DNA of 8,338 bases from positions 1-8,338 of the forward strand of contig JAICLM010000084.1 in NCBI GenBank assembly GCA_025927435.1. The letters run 5' to 3'. Shown one piece after another: positions 1-4,898 of the stretch. The notes beneath the pieces are model-generated. The model saw only the letters and a program-made list of their open reading frames with translations. It was not told where the DNA came from and did not search any database. How positions within the stretch are numbered: position 1 is the first letter of the stretch; each line of letters starts with the position of its first letter. The stretch is from Thermoleophilia bacterium. Its GTDB lineage: Bacteria > Actinomycetota > Thermoleophilia > Gaiellales > Gaiellaceae. The translations under genes were made by a program, and so were the position numbers.

Positions 1-1
1 C

Positions 2-283
2 GAGACCGCCTGGGGGTACCGCGACGCAATCTGGGGCGGCGTGTTCGCGGGCGTCGATCCCGATCCGGCCAACGCCGGCGCGATCACCGACTGGGTACGC
101 GCGTACTCCGACGCGATCAAGCCGCACGCGATGGGCGGCGGGTACGTCAACTTCCACATGGACGAGCCCGACCGCGTTCGCGGAATGTACGGGGCGAACT
201 ACGACCGGCTCGCGCGCGCCAAGGCCCAGTACGACCCGGACAACGTCTTCCGGGTCAATCAGAACATCGCGCCCGCGGCGTAG
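2..283 (+). CDS. FAD-linked oxidase, C-terminal fragment (berberine bridge enzyme type)
   Basis: This is the 3' end of a gene whose start lies upstream of the window; 93 codons and the TAG stop are present, open from base 2. The visible part matches the BBE domain that closes FAD-dependent PCMH-type oxidases (berberine bridge enzyme, glucooligosaccharide oxidase and bacterial relatives). Seen directly are YVNFHMDEP, then YGANYDRLARAK, then YDPDNVFRVNQNI, the usual order at the end of this family, where the Asn/Gln-containing tail helps form the flavin and substrate pocket. The FAD-binding domain with its covalent-linkage residues is not in the window, so substrate and flavin attachment cannot be judged. 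The next gene converges, with stop codons only 11 bp apart. The family call is firm; the specific reaction is unknown. Confidence 0.9.
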   Translation, partial: ETAWGYRDAIWGGVFAGVDPDPANAGAITDWVRAYSDAIKPHAMGGGYVNFHMDEPDRVRGMYGANYDRLARAKAQYDPDNVFRVNQNIAPAA

Positions 284-294
284 CGGGCTGACTC

Positions 295-468
295 TCAAAC
301 GGGCGGGCGGCCCCGCGTCGATTTGGCTCGGGCCGCCCGCTCGCGCTCGTCGTAGCGTTTCCCTGCTCGCAGGAACCACCACGCGAACCAGATCATGGCG
401 ATCACCGGCCCGATCGACGCGACCAGCAAGAGAATCGTGAGTCCCACCTTGCCGACGCTGCCGAGCAC
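295..468 (-). CDS. Small single-pass membrane protein, 57 aa, unknown function
   Basis: A 57-codon frame runs from GTG at 468 to TGA at 295 and fills the space between the oxidase and the Fe-S assembly gene. The product starts LGSVGKVG, has one strongly hydrophobic segment (about residues 9-33, including LTILLLVASIG and a Trp-rich end IWFAWWFL), and then a highly charged tail (RAGKRYDERERAARAKSTRGR). This looks like a membrane anchor with a basic cytoplasmic tail. The frame uses high-GC third positions like its neighbours. The GTG is chosen because a TACGAT hexamer ends exactly seven bases before it, which would make a leaderless transcript, as in the divergent gene at 501. I do not recognise a named family. 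The composition makes a chance frame unlikely, though such short genes carry real uncertainty. Confidence 0.65.
   Translation of the reverse strand: MLGSVGKVGLTILLLVASIGPVIAMIWFAWWFLRAGKRYDERERAARAKSTRGRPPV
304..339. repeat. Perfect 10-bp inverted repeat, possible bidirectional terminator
   Basis: CGGGCGGCCC at 304-313 is the exact reverse complement of GGGCCGCCCG at 330-339, separated by 16 bases. It lies inside the 3' end of the small membrane protein gene and just beyond the stop of the oxidase gene, where convergent transcription has to end. There is no run of T on either side, so this is at best a hairpin-only terminator as often inferred for actinobacteria. The repeat also encodes part of the basic tail of the small protein. 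Confidence 0.35.
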
Positions 469-503
469 GTCGCCATCGTAGGCGGCTCTACACTGGTGAC
501 GTG
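466..503. promoter_or_regulatory. Divergent start region with two TAnnnT boxes and an inverted repeat over both start codons
   Basis: Two divergent genes start at GTG 468 (minus) and GTG 501 (plus), 32 bp apart. Minus strand: TACGAT at 480-475 ends seven bases before its GTG. Plus strand: TACACT at 489-494 ends seven bases before its GTG. Both match the -10 to start-codon spacing of leaderless actinobacterial mRNAs, and neither start has a Shine-Dalgarno sequence. An inverted repeat with one mismatch in ten, CACGTCGCCA (466-475) and TGGTGACGTG (494-503), covers both start codons. It places the same hexamer CACGTC at a 17-bp spacing from each -10 box. That hexamer is not a good TTGACA match, so the repeat could instead be an operator or coincidence. 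Confidence 0.45.
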
Positions 504-800
504 GCCAGCCGCGACGAGGTGATGGAGGTGCTCCGCCAGGTCGAGGATCCCGAGCTCGGGATGGACATCGTCGACCTCGGGCTCCTCTACGACGTCGAGG
601 TCGAGGACTCGAAGGCCAGGGTCACGTACAGCCTGACGTCGATGGGCTGCCCGGCCGGCCCTCTTATCGCGCAGGACATCGATAGTGCCGTCCGCCAGGT
701 CGAGGGGATCCAGGACGTCGAGCTCGAGCTGACGTTCGATCCGCCCTGGACGCCGGACCGGATGTCCGACGACGCCAAGTTCATCCTCGGCTTCGGCTGA
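501..800 (+). CDS. MIP18/DUF59-family metal-sulfur cluster assembly factor
   Basis: This 99-residue protein is a complete single-domain member of the MIP18 (DUF59) family, which includes SufT, the PaaD N-terminal region and eukaryotic CIA2. Members help mature Fe-S proteins in the cytoplasm. The family pattern is seen throughout: an N-terminal helix, then DPELGMDIVDLGLLYDV (residues 16-32), a beta strand, SMGCPAGPLI (47-56) with the conserved Cys50, and a C-terminal DPPWTPDRMSDDAK (80-93). The length is typical for the stand-alone form. There are no suf genes beside it, so it cannot be called SufT by context; a PaaD-type role is also not supported because no phenylacetate genes are present. 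The start is GTG without a ribosome binding site, seven bases after TACACT, so the mRNA is probably leaderless. It ends facing the DUF6458 gene. Confidence 0.92.
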   Translation: MASRDEVMEVLRQVEDPELGMDIVDLGLLYDVEVEDSKARVTYSLTSMGCPAGPLIAQDIDSAVRQVEGIQDVELELTFDPPWTPDRMSDDAKFILGFG

Positions 801-817
801 ACCGTCCCGCGCGAGTG

Positions 818-865
818 GAAGGAGCGCACCGCCTCCCGCCAGGCGGGCCGGCAGCGCGCTCCTTC
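818..865. terminator. Long hairpin between convergent genes, probable bidirectional terminator
   Basis: GAAGGAGCGC at 818-827 pairs perfectly with GCGCTCCTTC at 856-865. A second, inner hairpin, CCCGC/GCGGG with a 3-base loop, occupies 835-847. The structure lies in the 76-bp gap between the stop of the Fe-S assembly gene (800) and the stop of the DUF6458 gene (877), so it can serve both. There is no U-tract, which is common for inferred actinobacterial terminators; termination is therefore inferred from position and symmetry. Confidence 0.6.
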
Positions 866-876
866 ACAGGTCCCTG

Positions 877-1125
877 CTAGACGACGTCGTCCTCGACGAC
901 GGTGCGCCGGCGCGTGGCAGGCCCTTCGTCGACGACGGTGCGACGACCGCCGCCGACGCCGCCCCAGCTCGACCAGAAGACGAGGGAGATGAGCGCGCCG
1001 ACCGCGCCCACGATCATCAGGATCCAGCCGATGGTATTGATGTCGAAGCCGGACGACGTGACGTTCACGGCGAACGCCAGGACGGCACCGACCGCAATCA
1101 GGATCAAGCTCACTCCGATACCCAC
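877..1125 (-). CDS. DUF6458-type small two-helix membrane protein
   Basis: The product is 82 residues. It has an N-terminal hydrophobic helix (residues 2-22, GIGVSLILIAVGAVLAFAV), a short loop with SSGFDINTIGW, a second helix (about 30-51, ending in LVFWSSWGG), and a polar tail with two RRTVV repeats (at about 61-65 and 73-77) followed by acidic residues. This layout matches a family of small actinobacterial membrane proteins that I know as DUF6458; no function has been established for it to my knowledge. The start is GTG at 1125, supported by AGGAGG at 1136-1131 five bases upstream, the best ribosome binding site in this part of the window. The gene diverges from the 54-codon ORF at 1237 and converges on the Fe-S assembly gene. 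Confidence 0.85.
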   Translation of the reverse strand: MGIGVSLILIAVGAVLAFAVNVTSSGFDINTIGWILMIVGAVGALISLVFWSSWGGVGGGRRTVVDEGPATRRRTVVEDDVV

Positions 1126-1201
1126 AACAACCTCCTGAGAAAGTTCGCTATTGACGACCCGTTCAACGGCTGTACCCGGCTATCGGATACGGGGCCGGGC
1201 T

Positions 1202-1226
1202 GGTTAGCGGGGATTCGGCGCGGGTA
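1202..1226 (+). promoter_or_regulatory. Possible SigB/SigF-type promoter before the 54-codon ORF
   Basis: GGTTA at 1202-1206 and GGGTA at 1222-1226 are separated by 15 bases. This resembles the general-stress sigma factor promoter of actinobacteria (GGTTT, 14-18 bases, GGGTA), with one mismatch in the upstream box. Transcription would begin within a few bases of the ATG at 1237. Since the same bases also hold the possible ribosome binding site (TAGGGA), one of the two readings may be accidental. No sigma factor of that class is in the window. Confidence 0.22.
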
Positions 1227-1236
1227 GGGATCGGCG

Positions 1237-1401
1237 ATGCTGTGGCTGGTGAAAGTGCTCCTGCTGGCGCTGAAGACGCGGCGCGGCCGCGAGCTGCTGC
1301 TGGCGGGCGGCGTCGGGGCGATGGATCTCGCCCGGAGCAAGCGGGCGCGTGAGCTGTACGCCAGAGCCTGGGAGGCGACGGCAGCCCGAGTCAAGCGGTA
1401 G
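1237..1401 (+). CDS. Small conserved-looking protein, 54 aa, unknown function
   Basis: ATG at 1237 opens a 54-codon frame ending with TAG at 1401. A purine-rich TAGGGA at 1225-1230 is suitably spaced as a ribosome binding site. The product begins with a hydrophobic, amphipathic segment (MLWLVKVLLLALKTRRGRELL), then AGGVGAMDLARS, and a helical tail rich in Arg, Ala and Glu (KRARELYARAWEATAARVKR). It resembles the short, basic, membrane-surface helical proteins common in actinobacterial genomes, but I cannot name a family. Support comes from the ribosome binding site, the codon pattern, and the hairpin that begins four bases after the stop codon and ends against the stop of the convergent gene. 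The hydrophobic part is short, so it may lie on the membrane surface rather than cross it. Confidence 0.6.
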   Translation: MLWLVKVLLLALKTRRGRELLLAGGVGAMDLARSKRARELYARAWEATAARVKR

Positions 1402-1404
1402 GCA

Positions 1405-1422
1405 GCTCCGGCCTGCCGGAGC
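1405..1422. terminator. Perfect hairpin filling the gap between two convergent stop codons
   Basis: GCTCCGGC (1405-1412) and GCCGGAGC (1415-1422) form a perfect 8-bp inverted repeat around two bases (a seven-pair stem with a four-base loop in practice). It occupies nearly all of the 21 bp between the TAG of the plus-strand 54-codon ORF (1399-1401) and the TAG of the minus-strand CxxC protein (1425-1423). Its placement fits a shared terminator for both strands. No T-run follows on either side. Confidence 0.6.
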
Positions 1423-2013
1423 CTACGAGGCTCGATCCGGGTGGATGAGCGGCAGGGCCCCGCGCCAGCCTGAGGCGAGAGCGCGCAGCGTCGTCGGTGG
1501 CGTGATCGCATCGACCCGGCCACTCCAGCGCGACCGCCGCTCGGAGTAGCCGCCGGGAGTCCAACGCCACAGGTCCGCGCCAAGGACGGCCCACGGCTTG
1601 CCGTCCAGCAGCACGAAGGCTCCATCCGGGAGCCCTTCCAGCCCGGGCTCGTGCAGCCGACCGCGCTCGGCGTGCAGCATCTCGTCGAGCTCGCCGGCAC
1701 TCGCCGCACCGATGAGCGCGAGGAAGCTGCGGTAATCCGCGTTCCGGCACTCGGCGCAGGGCCGATGCCCGGCGGCCAGGGCGGTCGCGTCGTCGAGGAA
1801 GAAGAGGCCCGTGTAGCGGTGCGGTGCCATCGGTCCTCCGGCCCGGTGGCGGCCGCGGAACACGAGCCGGCACGAGATCCAGCGCTTCACCTGCCACTGT
1901 CGGCGAATGACCCCGTGCTCGTCGTGCAGGCGGCCGCGGTTGCCGTACACGAGGCCGCGTTCCGGCGTCGCGATCAGCTCGCCCAGCGGCGTCACCCGGT
2001 TCCGGAACGGCAT
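1423..2013 (-). CDS. Conserved protein of unknown function with a HRPCAECR motif
   Basis: This is a 196-residue soluble protein with no signal peptide or membrane segment. The N-terminus (MPFRNRVTPLGELIATPERG, then YGNRGRLHD) and the centre (RYTGLFFLDDATALAAGHRPCAECR, ending at residue 90) have the look of a widespread bacterial hypothetical family. Cys86 and Cys89 in HRPCAECR form a CxxC pair reminiscent of the RPC..C part of the Ada-type zinc domain, but the rest does not look like Ada, and a link to alkylation repair would be speculation. A Trp-rich stretch (WAVLGADLWRWTPGGY) follows. The ATG at 2013 lies 20 bp after the anti-sigma gene's stop with no clear Shine-Dalgarno sequence, so it is probably the last gene of the sigma operon. 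The longer open frame upstream of 2013 is a shadow of the regulatory genes. Confidence 0.75.
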   Translation of the reverse strand: MPFRNRVTPLGELIATPERGLVYGNRGRLHDEHGVIRRQWQVKRWISCRLVFRGRHRAGGPMAPHRYTGLFFLDDATALAAGHRPCAECRNADYRSFLALIGAASAGELDEMLHAERGRLHEPGLEGLPDGAFVLLDGKPWAVLGADLWRWTPGGYSERRSRWSGRVDAITPPTTLRALASGWRGALPLIHPDRAS

Positions 2014-2033
2014 CAGGTCGTCAGTACAGCGCG

Positions 2034-2678
2034 TCAGCGCAGGCTCTGGGCGATCGCCAGGGCTCGTTCGAGGTCGACCGCCGCTTCCAGCCGCAGGGTG
2101 ACGGGGCCCTGTTGCCAGATCAACGCGCGGCCGGCGGCGACGGGCGGGCCTCCGGGGAGGTAGAGGGCGTGGCGGGCGCCGATCCAGATACCCGGCTCTC
2201 CGCGGACCTGGACGTACTCGACGTCCGCCTTGCCGAGCGTGGCCTTCTTGAGAACCTCCGATCCGGCGCCGCTCTCGAATTCGAACAGGAGCAGGCCCGG
2301 GTAGCGGAGCCAGTAGCCGCCGTCGCCGGCATAGACCGTCTCGGGAGCTCGGCCGTCCGGACGGAGCAGCCGGAAGCCCGCGGTGTCGGACGGGATCGGC
2401 CGGCCGAGCGACCGGTGGCTCGTGAGCGGCGGCAGCTTGTCGACGACGCTCACGGTCGCGCCGCGCACGTGGAAGAACCGCAGCAGCGACGCGCGCGAGC
2501 CCGGGACGGCGAGAGCGACGGCGAGTGCGGCGACGCAGGCCGCGACCGCAAAGGCGAGCACGCGCCGACGGCGCCGGCGGCGGTCCAGGCGCGCGACGAC
2601 CAGGCCGAGGACCGGTGGAGTCGGGGGCAAGTCGAGGTACGCTGCGAGATCGCGGAGCTGGAGCTCGAGGTCCGTCAT
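2034..2678 (-). CDS. Membrane protein with DUF4367-like domain, putative anti-sigma factor
   Basis: The product is 214 residues. It has a short cytoplasmic N-terminus (about 1-32), a run of seven Arg (33-39), one transmembrane helix (about 40-59, VLAFAVAACVAALAVALAVPG) and an extracytoplasmic domain (about 65-214). That domain ends in a pattern typical of DUF4367-like proteins: EPGIWIGARHALYL (161-174), then GRALIWQQGPVTLRLEAA and LERALAIAQSLR at the extreme C-terminus. The gene directly follows an ECF sigma factor with an ATGA overlap (2678-2675), so the two are translationally coupled. This is the standard arrangement for a sigma/anti-sigma pair. The zinc anti-sigma signature HxxxCxxC is absent from the cytoplasmic part, which is unusually short, so the sigma-binding element is not obvious. 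Membrane topology is seen; anti-sigma function is inferred from context. Confidence 0.75.
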   Translation of the reverse strand: MTDLELQLRDLAAYLDLPPTPPVLGLVVARLDRRRRRRRVLAFAVAACVAALAVALAVPGSRASLLRFFHVRGATVSVVDKLPPLTSHRSLGRPIPSDTAGFRLLRPDGRAPETVYAGDGGYWLRYPGLLLFEFESGAGSEVLKKATLGKADVEYVQVRGEPGIWIGARHALYLPGGPPVAAGRALIWQQGPVTLRLEAAVDLERALAIAQSLR

Positions 2679-3211
2679 CCCAGCTCCCCCTGCAGACGCG
2701 AAAGCGCTCGGTGCGTCCTCGACTTGACGGTCCCGCGGGCGATCCCGAGCGCGGCTGCCGTCTCTTCCTCAGAGAGTTCGAGGAAGTAGCGGCAGGCCAG
2801 CACGTCTCGATCGTCGTCGCGCAGCCGCTCGACCGCGGCCAGGAGCCGTTGCCGTCGCTCGGTTGCGAGCGCGGCCTCTTCCGGGTCGCCGTCCGGCGCA
2901 GCGGGCTCGGCCGCCGCACGAAGGATCAACGCGGCGCGCCGTCCCCTGGCGCGGCGGCGATTTCGGGCCTCGTTCGCGACGATGGCCAGCAGCCATGGGC
3001 GGAAGGGCTCGCCGCGGCGGAAGCGGCGGAGCGCCCGATGCGCCTTGACGAAGCCGTCCTGTGCGGCCTCCTCGGCGTCGGCCGCGTCCCCGGCGATCAT
3101 GAACGCCGTGCGGAAGGCGAGCGACTGGTAGGTGAGCACGAGCTCCTCGAAGGCGGCCGGGTCGCCCCGGCACGCCCGCTCGACGAGCATCTCCTCGCCC
3201 GGGCGCTGCAC
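2675..3211 (-). CDS. ECF-type RNA polymerase sigma factor
   Basis: This 178-residue protein has the two-domain build of ECF sigma factors. Region 2 (about 20-88) shows FEELVLTYQSLAFRTA, then DAEEAAQDGFVKAHRAL (core binding) and RPWLLAIVANEARNRRR (-10 melting and recognition). A charged linker of about 30 residues follows, then region 4 (about 120-175) with LRDDDRDVLACRYFLELSEEETAAALGIARGTVKSRTHRALSRL, a helix-turn-helix that reads the -35 element. The start is uncertain: GTG at 3211, 17 bp after the preceding gene's stop, gives a typical N-terminus but has no ribosome binding site. ATG at 3190 (residue 8) has AGGAG immediately adjacent, too close to be ideal. The downstream gene encodes its likely membrane anti-sigma partner, and the upstream gene encodes an exported protein; all three are probably co-transcribed. 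Confidence 0.93.
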   Translation of the reverse strand: MQRPGEEMLVERACRGDPAAFEELVLTYQSLAFRTAFMIAGDAADAEEAAQDGFVKAHRALRRFRRGEPFRPWLLAIVANEARNRRRARGRRAALILRAAAEPAAPDGDPEEAALATERRQRLLAAVERLRDDDRDVLACRYFLELSEEETAAALGIARGTVKSRTHRALSRLQGELG

Positions 3212-3228
3212 AGTTCGATTGTCATCGT

Positions 3229-3825
3229 TCAGGCGGCGGTTTTCAGCGTCCGAAGCCGCGCAACATCCCGGCGGCGCAGCACGAGCACGAACAGGACGGC
3301 GACGGCACAGACACCGGCGAGCGTCCAGCCCCAGGGGAACGCTCCGTCGCCTTCGGCAGGCGGCGACTCCGGCAGGCCGGCGGCGACGAGGGTCACCTTC
3401 AGACCGGGCCCCGCGACGAACCAGCCGCCGTGGGTGCGATTGACCCCCCAGAAGCGCTGCTCGGGGCTCATGAACGTCACGGGCGTCTTCGCGTACGGAT
3501 AGACGTCCTGGACGAGCGTGCTGGTCCCGTGCGGACCGGGCACGCGGTACGTGATGCGATAGCGCGGGCCGAGGTCGCCTGAGGGTCGTGCCCGCTTGGT
3601 CGGGTCCGGGACCTGGAGGAACACCTGGGGGAAGAACCCACCGAGCTCGACGAGCGAACCGAGCGGCGTGCCCGTCCCCGATTCGCCCTCACCGTTGATC
3701 GGCACTGCGCGGTCGAGACCGGGGCCCGAAAGCGAAGCGGTGGAGGGGCCCTTCGCCGTCGCCGTCGCCGTGGCAACGAGCGCCGCGAGCGCCCCGACGG
3801 TCGAGAGCAGGAGGAGCTTGCGCAT
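3229..3825 (-). CDS. Exported protein with C-terminal membrane anchor, unknown function
   Basis: The product is 198 residues from ATG at 3825. It has a signal peptide (MRKLLLLSTVGALAALVATA, cleavage likely after the ATATA stretch near residue 24), a soluble domain of about 140 residues, a Pro/Glu-rich linker (PESPPAEGDG), one transmembrane helix (about 165-183) and a stop-transfer RRR followed by a short basic tail. It should be a type I membrane protein with its domain outside the cell. The domain contains FFPQVFLQVPDP, YRITYRVPGPHG, VYPYAK and HGGWFVAGPGLKVTL; I do not recognise the fold. A GTG 21 bases further upstream is in frame, but the ribosome binding site AAAGGA (3836-3831) lies between the two, favouring this ATG. 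It sits 17 bp before the ECF sigma gene, so it may be part of the sensing module. Confidence 0.8.
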   Translation of the reverse strand: MRKLLLLSTVGALAALVATATATAKGPSTASLSGPGLDRAVPINGEGESGTGTPLGSLVELGGFFPQVFLQVPDPTKRARPSGDLGPRYRITYRVPGPHGTSTLVQDVYPYAKTPVTFMSPEQRFWGVNRTHGGWFVAGPGLKVTLVAAGLPESPPAEGDGAFPWGWTLAGVCAVAVLFVLVLRRRDVARLRTLKTAA

Positions 3826-3856
3826 GTGGCTTCCTTTCGTCGACACCTTCTCCCTC

Positions 3857-3884
3857 CGTACACCGGCCGGGGCGGCGCGGTTCC
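3857..3884 (-). promoter_or_regulatory. Possible ECF-type promoter ahead of the sigma-factor cluster
   Basis: On the minus strand GGAACC (3884-3879) is followed after 16 bases by TGTACG (3862-3857), 31 bases before the ATG at 3825. GGAAC is the common -35 element of ECF sigma factors, and the 69-bp gap to the upstream oxidoreductase is the only intergenic space in front of the cluster, so autoregulation by the encoded sigma factor is plausible. The downstream box is not a clear match to usual ECF -10 motifs (CGTC or GTC-like), and GC-rich sequence can produce GGAACC by chance. Confidence 0.3.
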
Positions 3885-3894
3885 CCGCGCAGGA

Positions 3895-4881
3895 TCAGAT
3901 CGCGAGGACGATCTTGCCGAGCTGCTTGCCCGCCTCGAGCCGCTCGTGCGCCGCGCGGACCTCCTCGAGCGGGAGGACCGAGTCGACGACCGGCACCGCG
4001 CGGCCGCTCGCCACGAGCTCGTAGGCGCCGGCGAAGTCCTCGCCGGTCCCCATCGTGGAGCCGAGGATCGAGAGTTGCTTCCACCAGATCCGGTGCAGCG
4101 CCGCCGGCGGGTTCGGCCCGGATGTCGCCCCGCACACGGTGATCCGGCCCCCGGGAGCGGCGACCTGGAGGGATGTCGCCCACGTCGCCTCGCCGACGTT
4201 CTCGATGACGACGTCGATGCCGCTCCCGTCGGTCGCCTCCTGCACCGCCGCCTTCACGTCTCCGGTCGCGTGGTTCACGGTCGCGTCCGCGCCGAGCTCA
4301 CGGGCGCGTTCGAGCTTCGCGTCGCTCGAGGAGGTCACGACCACGCGCGCCCCGAGCGCCTTCGCGATCGCCAGGGCCGCGGTCGAGACGCCGCCGCCGA
4401 TGCCCCACGCGAGCACCCACTCACCCTCACGCAGGCCCGCGCGCGTCACGAGCATCCGGTACGCCGTCTCGAACACGAGCGGGAAGGCTGCGGCCTCCTC
4501 GAAGCTCAGCCCGTCCGGGATGGGGTGGACGTTCGTCGCAGGCAGCGCGATGAGCTCGGCGTTCGTGCCGTCGCCGTGCTCCCCGATCACGTGGATCCGG
4601 CCGCCGCCCGTCTCGATCCCGGGATTGAGGACGACACGCTCGCCCAGCTCGAAGCCGGTCACGCCGTCGCCGAGCGCCTCGACGACGCCCGCGCCGTCGG
4701 CGCCGAGGATGCGCGGCTTCGGCACGGACGGCAGTCCCTTGCGAATCCAGACGTCGAGATGGTTCAGCGCCGAGGCGCGGAGACGGACGAGCACCTCGCC
4801 CGGCCCCGGCTCGGGATCCGGCGCCTCCTCGACCACGAGCACCTCCGGCCCGCCGTCCTCGTGGATCCGAACCGCGCGCAC
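3895..4881 (-). CDS. MDR-superfamily alcohol dehydrogenase / quinone oxidoreductase-like enzyme lacking the structural zinc lobe
   Basis: This 328-residue protein is a cytoplasmic NAD(P)H-dependent medium-chain dehydrogenase/reductase. Seen in order: a GroES-like N-terminal half with GGPEVLVVEEAPDPEPGPGEVLVRL, ALNHLDVWIRKGLP (38-51) and ILGADGAGVVEALG; the Rossmann half with GIGGGVSTAALAIAKALGARVVVT (from 160); ELGADATVNH; VIENVGEATWATSLQV; and the family tail GGRITVCGATSG...LSILGSTMGTGEDF, ending in GKQLGKIVLAI. Zinc-type relatives carry a four-cysteine lobe after VxNPG; here it is replaced by a short ETGGGRIHVIGEHGDGT loop (90-106) without Cys, so no structural zinc can bind. The only cysteine is Cys250, so a cysteine-ligated catalytic zinc is also unlikely. 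The start is GTG at 4881 with no ribosome binding site; GATAGT at 4895-4890 lies just upstream, suggesting a near-leaderless mRNA. The substrate is unknown. Confidence 0.9.
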   Translation of the reverse strand: MRAVRIHEDGGPEVLVVEEAPDPEPGPGEVLVRLRASALNHLDVWIRKGLPSVPKPRILGADGAGVVEALGDGVTGFELGERVVLNPGIETGGGRIHVIGEHGDGTNAELIALPATNVHPIPDGLSFEEAAAFPLVFETAYRMLVTRAGLREGEWVLAWGIGGGVSTAALAIAKALGARVVVTSSSDAKLERARELGADATVNHATGDVKAAVQEATDGSGIDVVIENVGEATWATSLQVAAPGGRITVCGATSGPNPPAALHRIWWKQLSILGSTMGTGEDFAGAYELVASGRAVPVVDSVLPLEEVRAAHERLEAGKQLGKIVLAI

Positions 4882-4886
4882 CGGGG

Positions 4887-4895
4887 CAGACTATC
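4887..4895. promoter_or_regulatory. Overlapping divergent -10-like boxes in a 17-bp intergenic gap
   Basis: The oxidoreductase (GTG 4881, minus) and queG (GTG 4899, plus) are divergent with only 17 bp between start codons and no ribosome binding site for either. GATAGT on the minus strand (4895-4890) and CAGACT on the plus strand (4887-4892) sit eight and six bases before the respective start codons and overlap. Any -35 elements would have to lie inside the opposite gene. The plus-strand box is weak (matches at the conserved A2, A4 and T6 only). Confidence 0.35.
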
Positions 4896-4898
4896 CGT

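Noticed and set aside
1151..1156. TTGACG between the DUF6458 gene and the 54-codon ORF as a -35 box.
   Set aside because: No TAnnnT hexamer lies at 16-18 bp; the next candidate (TATCGG) is about 25 bp away.
2383..2727. Plus-strand open frames across the sigma/anti-sigma genes.
   Set aside because: Products are Ser/Arg/Ala-rich with no domains and lie antisense to clearly functional genes.
2014..2919. The upstream extension (same frame) of the CxxC-protein gene on the minus strand.
   Set aside because: It is low-complexity and overlaps the ECF sigma and anti-sigma genes out of frame; recognisable sequence begins only at the ATG at 2013.
3754..3771. Three tandem copies of CGCCGT.
   Set aside because: They encode the alternating Thr-Ala end of a signal peptide; a low-complexity coding repeat, not a regulatory or CRISPR-type repeat.
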